This document shows, piece after piece, positions 1 through 5,638 of a stretch of DNA of 8,186 bases. Position numbers and translations under genes: made by a program. Source of the stretch: Lentisphaeria bacterium UBA4640 (lineage in GTDB: Bacteria > Verrucomicrobiota > Lentisphaeria > Victivallales > UBA1829). Position 1 is the stretch's first letter; each line of letters begins with the position of its first letter. The notes under the pieces are model-generated. The model searched no databases. It was not told the origin of the DNA and was given only the letters and a program-made list of their open reading frames with translations. Location of the stretch: contig DHMO01000017.1 in NCBI GenBank assembly GCA_002405835.1, forward strand, positions 1 through 8,186, written 5' to 3'.

Positions 1-12
1 ATCTGCTGCTTC
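1..12 (+). repeat. Left copy of a 12-base repeat at the two window ends
   Basis: ATCTGCTGCTTC is identical to the last 12 bases of the window (8175-8186). Both copies read in the same direction and lie in the same frame of an AraC-type C-terminus (KQQ on the minus strand). The match stops only because the window stops, so its true length is unknown. Confidence 0.85.
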
Positions 13-821
13 CGGTACTGTCCGGGAGCAAGCCCCGTCTGGCGGCGGAAGAAATGGGAGAAGTAATATTCGTCGTTGAAGTTCAGCAGACGCGCGATTT
101 CGCGGACGGTAAGTTCCTTGTTGCGGAGGAGCAGTTCCGCGCGGGAGAGGAGGATGTTCGAGAGATATTTTTTCAGCGGGATTCCGATGTCGCGCGAAAA
201 GTTGCGGGAAAGACGGTCGTGCGGGATTCCGGCAGTCTCCGCAAGGTCGTCGATGGTGAGCCGGGCGTTGATGTGATGGGCAATGTATTCGAACAGAGTG
301 CGGTATTTTTCAAAACAATCCTTCTGGAAAAGTTTTTTGTCGGATGGAAACAGTTCCGCCACTTTCAGAAAGAGGAGTCCTTTGATGCGGAAGGCGGCGG
401 AGAGGTCGGAACTGCTTTGGAAAACGGCGGCGACCTGTTCCACGAATTCCGGATCGTGCCGTTCCCGCAGGATGGCTTCGGAAAGGAAAATATCCTGATA
501 CGCGCAGTGCAGGATATTGAAATGGAATGCGAAGAATTCCGTGCCTTTCCGGAATTCAAAAGAGAGCGGGAGCGCGCAACTGGAAAAATAGAAGCAGCCG
601 GGCTTCATCTCAATCTTCCGTCCCGTTTCGGAATTGCCGACGAACGAGGGTTCTCCGGTCACTTTCTGAACGGCGAAAATGCGGTTGTAAGTGTATCGGT
701 TGTGTCCGGTGCAGTTGAAATTCGCAAACGAACACTCATGCAGTTCCAGATTGAGCTGATTCGCATAACTCATCGCGGAACTGCCGTAGGCGATGCCGGA
801 TAATTTCTGATGTATCTCCAT
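1..821 (-). CDS. AraC/XylS-family transcriptional regulator (3' end cut by window edge)
   Basis: The minus strand reads from ATG at 821-819 through 273 uninterrupted codons to the window edge. The C-terminal third is a classic AraC double helix-turn-helix: first HTH about residues 188-215 (LTIDDLAETAGIPHDRLSRN), second about 237-270 (LTVREIARLLNFNDEYYFSH, then FFRRQTGLAPGQYR), the signature region of the family. Residues about 1-160 form a less conserved, probably cupin-like sensing domain, with a beta-rich stretch at about 43-102. The family normally binds DNA near its own promoter and responds to a small molecule, often a sugar. It is transcribed divergently from the hydrolase operon, so it most likely controls that operon. 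The start at 821 is the only plausible ATG in this frame, although its ribosome binding site (AGAAAG) is weak. Family length is usually about 280-300 aa, so only a few residues are missing; bases at the right window edge would complete it to 279 aa (see the entry at 8156). The ligand is unknown. Confidence 0.93.
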   Translation of the reverse strand, partial: MEIHQKLSGIAYGSSAMSYANQLNLELHECSFANFNCTGHNRYTYNRIFAVQKVTGEPSFVGNSETGRKIEMKPGCFYFSSCALPLSFEFRKGTEFFAFHFNILHCAYQDIFLSEAILRERHDPEFVEQVAAVFQSSSDLSAAFRIKGLLFLKVAELFPSDKKLFQKDCFEKYRTLFEYIAHHINARLTIDDLAETAGIPHDRLSRNFSRDIGIPLKKYLSNILLSRAELLLRNKELTVREIARLLNFNDEYYFSHFFRRQTGLAPGQYRKQQ

Positions 822-824
822 GAA

Positions 825-903
825 ATCGCAAACTTTCTGCCGTATTTTTCCATTGTGAAAACGGGGTTCTTCATGTATAATATAGCAATATCGCAAAGAA
901 AGT
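825..903. repeat. Short repeated motif in the divergent promoter region (possible operator half-sites)
   Basis: ATCGCAAA occurs at 825-832 and again at 890-897, 65 bases apart, close to six helical turns. The first copy runs into ACTTTCT (832-838) and the second into its reverse complement AGAAAGT (897-903). AraC-family proteins often bind repeated half-sites flanking the promoter they control, and these copies flank both -10 boxes. An 8-base repeat within about 100 bases can also arise by chance, so this is only a candidate. Confidence 0.3.
853..881 (+). promoter_or_regulatory. Predicted sigma70-type promoter of the four-gene operon
   Basis: TTGTGA (853-858) is separated by exactly 17 bases from a perfect TATAAT (876-881). 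The start of transcription would be near 888, giving a leader of about 38 bases before the ATG at 926. The -10 box overlaps the -10 box of the divergent regulator promoter, so the two probably compete for polymerase. Because the basal elements are strong, control by the regulator could include repression or switching as well as activation. Confidence 0.6.
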
Positions 904-906
904 CAA
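876..906 (-). promoter_or_regulatory. Predicted sigma70-type promoter of the AraC-type regulator
   Basis: On the minus strand TTGACT (906-901) is followed after 16 bases by TATATT (884-879), or after 18 bases by TATTAT (882-877). Both resemble the -35/-10 consensus. Transcription would start near 870 and give a leader of about 50 bases before the ATG at 821. It overlaps the opposite-facing promoter of the operon. It was found by eye and there is no transcript evidence. Confidence 0.55.
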
Positions 907-925
907 TTTGAAAAAGGAGCATTCC

Positions 926-1855
926 ATGAAAAAAGCATTGATTGCAAGCTGGAGCGTCGCCGCGGCGGCGCTGTTCGCTGGAGAATCCGTCATTCCGGAT
1001 GTTACGGACAACCTCTGGGCGCGTCCGGCCGGAACGAAAATTGTCGGAAAAGGAGTGGAAATCAATCCGATCGAAGGACGGAACGACAACGGCATCAGTT
1101 TTCTTCTGCCTGTGGAGGCAAACGCCGTTTATGATATGACGTTCACCGTCTCCCTGAAAAACGCCCCCGGGAAACAAGATCGGCTCCGCTGGCAGATCAA
1201 CAATGTCAACTACTGTGCGGATGAGATCGCTCTTCCGGGAAAACCGGCAAAAGCCCGCGCGTTTGTTTTCAATAATGACATTGCCGGAAAGAAGTGGCTG
1301 GGACTGAAGTACAAGTACGAGCCGGGAAGCGGAAACGCAATGACCGTATCCAACTTCAATCTTGAAAAACTCGATTCCGCTGCGCTCAAAACAATCGTTC
1401 TGAATGAACCTGCCGCATGGACGACTGCCGGATGGAGCAAATTCGCAACCCGTTCCTTTGAACCTGTCACGGATTTCATCGAGGAGGGCGACGCCATTAC
1501 GATTTCCGTCGGCGACGATGTGAAACCTTCGGACCAGGCCTGCATCCTTTCTACCTTCTTCCCGTTTGCGGCGGATTCCGAATACGAAGTTTCCGCATGG
1601 CTCAAAACCGACGCTCCCGGAACCGTCAGCCTCGGCGTGAACAGCTGGATCGGAAACAATTTCAAGCACTATTACAAAGGCATGAGCTTCCAGGTGACGC
1701 CGGAGTGGAAACAGTACACGGCAACCATCAAAACGCCGTCTGTGAAGGATTTCCCCGTCTTTGAACTCGGACGCACCCGCGGGTCCGTCACCCTGATGTG
1801 CGGCTCCGGAGCAAAGAAAGTCTACATCCGGAACTGGACCATCACGAAAAAGTAA
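926..1855 (+). CDS. Secreted protein with two carbohydrate-binding-like beta-sandwich domains
   Basis: The 309-aa product starts with a signal peptide: MKK, then a hydrophobic stretch to about residue 18 (SVAAAALFA), with cleavage likely near 18-20. The rest is rich in beta strands and aromatic residues and has no recognisable catalytic motif. It splits into two halves (about 21-152 and 153-309) with matching landmarks: AVYDMTFTVSLKNAPG at about 67-82 and SEYEVSAWLKTDAPG at about 218-232, each half closing with a strand before a linker or the C-terminus (MTVSNFNLEKL; KVYIRNWTITKK). The second half resembles CBM4_9-type domains (WLKTDAPG, then PEWKQYTATI at about 259-268). Its likely role is binding glycan outside the cytoplasm; the ligand is unknown. 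I chose the ATG at 926, with GGAG at 916-919 seven bases ahead, over an in-frame TTG at 908 that would extend the signal peptide and include the ribosome binding site. It is the first gene of the operon, 9 bases before the hydrolase. Confidence 0.85.
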   Translation: MKKALIASWSVAAAALFAGESVIPDVTDNLWARPAGTKIVGKGVEINPIEGRNDNGISFLLPVEANAVYDMTFTVSLKNAPGKQDRLRWQINNVNYCADEIALPGKPAKARAFVFNNDIAGKKWLGLKYKYEPGSGNAMTVSNFNLEKLDSAALKTIVLNEPAAWTTAGWSKFATRSFEPVTDFIEEGDAITISVGDDVKPSDQACILSTFFPFAADSEYEVSAWLKTDAPGTVSLGVNSWIGNNFKHYYKGMSFQVTPEWKQYTATIKTPSVKDFPVFELGRTRGSVTLMCGSGAKKVYIRNWTITKK

Positions 1856-1864
1856 GGACTGAAC

Positions 1865-4813
1865 ATGAAAAAATTTCTGATTCCCGCATTCTGCGTCGCC
1901 GCACTGCTGGCGGACGGCGCAAATTCGGTCGTGAACTCCAGCTTTGAAATGGGCATGGCGGGACACGCCGTCATGACTCATGTTCCCTACCGGACGGATT
2001 CACTTCAGCCTGAAGTCACATTCGACACAAGTTCTGCGGTGCACGGCAAACAGAGTCTGCGCATCGACAACCGCAAGGCGAACGCTTTTGTCCAGTACAT
2101 GACGGCGGAAAATTATTTTGAACCCGGCTCGACGGTTACGTACTCGGTATGGCTGAAAGCGGACAAGCCGGTTGAAGTTCTCCTCTATCTGCTTGATCTG
2201 GATGTGGACGTTTCCCGTCCGGATGTGCAGAGTACAGACATCTGGAGCGGCGCTGGAAAAACGGTTGCGCTTTCGACCGAATGGAAACGCTATTCTCTGA
2301 CGAAACAGGTTAAAAAACCGACCCGCCGCTATACGCTTCAGCTTGAACTGCAGAAGCCCTCGATGATCTGGGTTGACGCCGTCCAGTTTGAGGTCGCGTC
2401 CAAACCGACTCCGTATGCGCCCGCCGCTCCGGTTGAAGCTGCGTTTTCGATGGACGACCATGTGCTTCTGAACGGAAAACACTCCGCGGAACTTGCCGCG
2501 GTCAACTACACGGACAAAGCGCAGAGTGTGGATGTGAAGACCAATATCGGTGAATTCAAGTTTTCGCTTCCCGCAAATTCCGCGGAAAAGAAGAATGTGG
2601 AATTCCGGGCGGACCATTTCGGAACGTTCTCGCTCGAAGGAACGGTGAAAACGGCGGATTTCAGCGGAAAGGTGTATCCGGTTGATTACGGCGTCGTCGG
2701 GAAAATGCCGAAGTTCAACGGCGGATTCTTCATCGGCACGAACGGTGCAGGTCAAGTTCACAGATTGGATTTTATTCTGCGTCCGGAGCATTATCTGAAC
2801 GGGAAAGCAACATACCGGAGCGATATGAAGGATACGATCAACAGACATTTCCGTGATATGCGCCTTGCCGGATTCCGCGTGATCCGTATGCATGACGGTG
2901 TAATCTCATGGTTGATTTTTGAACCGGAAAAAGGCAAGTATGACTGGACCGTGCTTGATACGCTCGTTGAATGTGCGGAGAAAAATGATCTTGACCTGAT
3001 GTTCGTCCTCGGCAACGACGCCGTTGTTTACAACGAGAATAAAGACCGCGGCAAAGACTGGTTTGTCCGCAAAAACGGAAAAAAGAACGGTTTTGTCATG
3101 AGTGGTGGCTGGATGAGTGTTCTGCCGGACATGAAGGACTGGACCGATTTTGTTACCGCTCTCGCCAGCCGCTACAAAGGAAAAATCCGTTATTACGAGG
3201 TTATGAATGAGCCGAATCTTGTCATGCCCGATCCGGTAAATTACATGCGCTACCTCAAGGTTTCATATGAAACCATCAAGAGGATTGATCCTGCTGCACA
3301 AGTCGTCGGCATCTGCTCCACGGGCGATTTCAACGGCAAAACGGAGGAGTATATTGACGCCATCGGTGCACAGGGCGGATTCAAATACTTCGATATTCTC
3401 TCGTTCCATCCATACGATGCTCCGCTGGATACCGCGCCGAACCGCGCGGAACGGCAGATTGAACGCATCCACAAACTCGCTGCGAAATACCGTCCGGGAA
3501 TGCCTGTCGTTCAGGATGAAATCTACTACCTGACCGATTTACAGAAAATCTACAACGGCGCTCTCTGCGGTCGCGGCTGGCCTGCCGGAAATGCGACACG
3601 GCGTTACGCCATTGACCTTGCCGGAAAACTCGCCGGGTCAATCCCGATGCATATCAGCGGATTGGAAGCCGGTGATGCCGGACACCGGAATACATGGTAT
3701 TCGCCGCGCTTTGCGATGCATTATGTGCCGCGTCCCCATTTCATCGCATCCAATGCGTTCGGACGCTTTCTCGAAGGCGGAAAATTCCTTGCGAAGCCAA
3801 ATATCAGCTCGCTGCTGAATTCGTTTGTCTTCCTCGACCGCGACGGAAAGGAAGTTGCCCTGATCTGGGCGCTGACCAAAGACGGCGAATGCTCGTTTGA
3901 TCTTCCCTCCGGAGTCAAGGCATGTGATCTTTTCGGAAATCCTCTGAACGGAAAAACGGTCAGTCTTACGGAAGAACCGGTCTATCTGTTCGGTTCCGGT
4001 CTGAAGAAGAAACTGGAAACTGTTGATTTCCGGATGAGGACTCCGTACCGGGTCCTCGGGGCGGCGGAATCCATGCGGAACGGCGCGAAACATATTGCAG
4101 TGGAGTTCCGCAACATGTCGCCTGAACCGCGAGCAATGCAGGCGCGAATCACCGGACTCTCCGGTACGCAGAGTTTCTCGGTTGCGGCGGATTCCGCAAA
4201 AACAGTCTATTTCCCGCTGAACGGAAAAGATCTGAAAGAGATTACGCTCATCGTGGTTGACGGCGGACGCCTCTACAAGGAAAAACTCTCCGTTGCCGCG
4301 CATAAAACGACTTTTTCGGGCGAGACCGTGAAGGTCGGCGGTTTCGCAGAATTCACGCCGTCGCTGACTCCGGAGGGATTTGTCTTCGACATCCGCGTGA
4401 CGGATTCGAGTGCGACTCCGCGTGTTGCGGGTGAACCGTGGCAGGAAGACTGCGTGGAGTTTTTCTTTGACGCCGCACCGGACCGCAATCTCAACCGTTC
4501 CGCCTATACGGAAACGGGCATGACACGCATGTTTCTCGTTCCGCCGTCCGCGGACGGAAAGCCGGCGGCGCTGGTCGATATGAAGATGAAGCCGATGAAT
4601 GTGAAATGGTCTCTTGACCGGAACGCTTCGGGCTATACCGCACGCGTCGAGGTTCCGTGGAAACTGCTCGGCGCAACTCCGGAGAATCCGCCGTCGTTCG
4701 ACCTGATCTTCTCCGATTTTGCGAACGGTAAAAAAGTGAAATCCTCCGCCTGGGCGGGCGGTCCGGACAACCACAAGAACCGTCTGAACTTCGGACGGAT
4801 CGGTAAAAAGTAA
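1865..4813 (+). CDS. Secreted multidomain clan GH-A glycoside hydrolase (GH39/GH5-like barrel) with CBM4_9-like and CBM9-like domains
   Basis: The 982-aa protein has a signal peptide (MKKFLIPAFCVAALLADGA, about residues 1-19). A CBM4_9-like jelly-roll follows at about 20-178 (VVNSSFEMG; GKQSLRIDN; YSVWLKAD; STEWKRYSL; IWVDAVQFE). A linker and a beta domain occupy about 185-275. A (beta/alpha)8 barrel spans about 285-615: GFRVIRMHD near 336-344, the acid/base motif YYEVMNEPN with E449, SFHPYD with H515, and the probable nucleophile VVQDEIYY with E552. NEP on strand 4 and a Glu on strand 7 define clan GH-A retaining hydrolases. A beta domain at about 640-710 closes the barrel module (DLFGNPL, EEPVYLFG). 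The C-terminal stretch of about 815-980 is CBM9/DOMON-like (WQEDCVEFFFD; YTARVEVPWKLLG). It should cleave a beta- or alpha-linked glycan outside the cytoplasm; neither family nor substrate can be fixed by eye. AAGGA at 1854-1858 overlaps the previous stop codon and sits six bases before the ATG, which suggests coupled translation. Confidence 0.88.
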   Translation: MKKFLIPAFCVAALLADGANSVVNSSFEMGMAGHAVMTHVPYRTDSLQPEVTFDTSSAVHGKQSLRIDNRKANAFVQYMTAENYFEPGSTVTYSVWLKADKPVEVLLYLLDLDVDVSRPDVQSTDIWSGAGKTVALSTEWKRYSLTKQVKKPTRRYTLQLELQKPSMIWVDAVQFEVASKPTPYAPAAPVEAAFSMDDHVLLNGKHSAELAAVNYTDKAQSVDVKTNIGEFKFSLPANSAEKKNVEFRADHFGTFSLEGTVKTADFSGKVYPVDYGVVGKMPKFNGGFFIGTNGAGQVHRLDFILRPEHYLNGKATYRSDMKDTINRHFRDMRLAGFRVIRMHDGVISWLIFEPEKGKYDWTVLDTLVECAEKNDLDLMFVLGNDAVVYNENKDRGKDWFVRKNGKKNGFVMSGGWMSVLPDMKDWTDFVTALASRYKGKIRYYEVMNEPNLVMPDPVNYMRYLKVSYETIKRIDPAAQVVGICSTGDFNGKTEEYIDAIGAQGGFKYFDILSFHPYDAPLDTAPNRAERQIERIHKLAAKYRPGMPVVQDEIYYLTDLQKIYNGALCGRGWPAGNATRRYAIDLAGKLAGSIPMHISGLEAGDAGHRNTWYSPRFAMHYVPRPHFIASNAFGRFLEGGKFLAKPNISSLLNSFVFLDRDGKEVALIWALTKDGECSFDLPSGVKACDLFGNPLNGKTVSLTEEPVYLFGSGLKKKLETVDFRMRTPYRVLGAAESMRNGAKHIAVEFRNMSPEPRAMQARITGLSGTQSFSVAADSAKTVYFPLNGKDLKEITLIVVDGGRLYKEKLSVAAHKTTFSGETVKVGGFAEFTPSLTPEGFVFDIRVTDSSATPRVAGEPWQEDCVEFFFDAAPDRNLNRSAYTETGMTRMFLVPPSADGKPAALVDMKMKPMNVKWSLDRNASGYTARVEVPWKLLGATPENPPSFDLIFSDFANGKKVKSSAWAGGPDNHKNRLNFGRIGKK

Positions 4814-4819
4814 GAGAAT

Positions 4820-4850
4820 ACCGCGGCCGTTCCTTCCGGACGGCGGCGGT
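4820..4850 (+). other. Strong intergenic hairpin between the hydrolase and pseudopilin genes
   Basis: Arms 4820-4830 (ACCGCGGCCGT) and 4840-4850 (ACGGCGGCGGT) pair over ten base pairs with one central G-G mismatch around a 9-base loop. The 3' side is followed by a run of A (4851-4856), not T, so it is not a canonical rho-independent terminator for the plus strand. It lies 7 bases after the stop codon and 24 bases before the next start. It could mark an mRNA processing or stability boundary, partly separating expression of the pseudopilin gene from the hydrolase. Confidence 0.55.
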
Positions 4851-4860
4851 AAAAAACGAA

Positions 4861-4866
4861 AGGGAG
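4861..4866 (+). promoter_or_regulatory. Ribosome binding site of the pseudopilin-like gene
   Basis: AGGGAG, with eight bases before the ATG at 4875, is among the best Shine-Dalgarno matches in the window. It supports this start codon and suggests efficient translation of this gene. Confidence 0.7.
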
Positions 4867-4874
4867 ACAACACC

Positions 4875-5615
4875 ATGAAAACTCCGGACAGAAGAAATAT
4901 TTCATATTTCAAGCGTAAATCGAGCAGATTTACGCTTATAGAGCTCCTGGTAACGATTGCGATCATCGCGATCCTCGCCGGGATGCTTCTTCCGGCTCTG
5001 AACTCGGCGCGCGCAAAGGGACACGCGATCAGCTGTCTGAACCAGTTCAAGCAGGTCGGAACGGCGTCGATTATGTATTCCAATGCAAATGATGATTATA
5101 TGCTTTTCGGAGAAAACCAGGATGAGATCGCCTGGTACGGTCGCATCTGGCCGTATCTGGTCGGCAAAGATTATCCAGGTCAGGCAGAGAAAGTGACATC
5201 GCCGCTGATGTGTCCGGCCGGAGATCAGCAGGATACTTTTTACTGGCACAACGACTCCAAGTACTGGGCCATTACCAATTTGTGCTGGAGCCGGAAATTG
5301 CAGCCGGGCGGAATTCCTGATAAAAAACTGATGACCCGCTGCAGCCGTCCTTCGGAAATATCAATCATGTGGGATACCTATCTGATTCCAAGAGGTTCTT
5401 CTTCTGCTGTCACTTGGGACCGGATTTTGGATCCTCACAACCAGACGCAGATCATAAACAATCTTGCTCCCCGTCACATGGGTATGAGCAATCATCTGTT
5501 TGTTGATGGTCATGCGCAGACTTTGGATTTTATCAGAGTTTCGAGCGATACATTTAAAGTGCGCTATGCCGGACCGTATATAGACATCGGCGGCCGCAAT
5601 CCCTACTGGCGTTAA
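4875..5615 (+). CDS. Prepilin-type N-terminal methylation / H-X9-DG domain protein (pseudopilin-like)
   Basis: The 246-aa product has a short basic leader (residues 1-18) followed by the type IV pilin signature FTLIELL at 19-25, with Glu at mature position 5 (E23), and a hydrophobic helix to about residue 40 (LVTIAIIAILAGMLLPAL). The helix continues into NSARAKGHAISCLNQFKQVG, the usual start of this family. Near the C-terminus, RHMGMSNHLFVDGHAQ holds H201 and D211-G212 with exactly nine residues between them, the H-X9-DG motif of prepilin-processing-associated proteins. Four cysteines (54, 113, 137, 156) could form disulfides. Such proteins are numerous in Lentisphaerota and Planctomycetota, are thought to use a type II secretion or type IV pilus-like route, and have no settled function. 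Residue -1 of the expected cleavage site is Arg18, not the usual Gly. Its place between two hydrolase genes suggests a role in export, surface display or capture of the glycan. It lies 61 bases after the upstream gene and 23 before the next. Confidence 0.9.
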   Translation: MKTPDRRNISYFKRKSSRFTLIELLVTIAIIAILAGMLLPALNSARAKGHAISCLNQFKQVGTASIMYSNANDDYMLFGENQDEIAWYGRIWPYLVGKDYPGQAEKVTSPLMCPAGDQQDTFYWHNDSKYWAITNLCWSRKLQPGGIPDKKLMTRCSRPSEISIMWDTYLIPRGSSSAVTWDRILDPHNQTQIINNLAPRHMGMSNHLFVDGHAQTLDFIRVSSDTFKVRYAGPYIDIGGRNPYWR

Positions 5616-5638
5616 ACTGCGAAAGGCAATCAAGCACC

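Noticed and set aside
54..803. Plus-strand open frame of 249 codons at the left end
   Set aside because: It lies antisense to the AraC-type regulator, whose two helix-turn-helix motifs are unmistakable. The plus-strand product has no family features.
908..925. TTG start at 908 for the first operon gene
   Set aside because: The added residues (MKKEHS) would precede a complete signal peptide, and the good Shine-Dalgarno (916-919) would fall inside the coding region. The ATG at 926 fits better.
770..1981. Long minus-strand open frame (403 codons) across the first operon gene and the promoter region
   Set aside because: It is antisense to a convincing signal-peptide protein, crosses the divergent promoters, and its translation (rich in Arg, Phe, Asp, Gly) resembles no protein family. 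GC-rich codon use leaves such shadow frames open.
3638..5083. Minus-strand open frame of 481 codons opposite the large hydrolase and the pseudopilin start
   Set aside because: Its translation is low-complexity and rich in Arg, Cys and Phe without motifs, while the plus strand there has clear CBM9-like and prepilin signatures.
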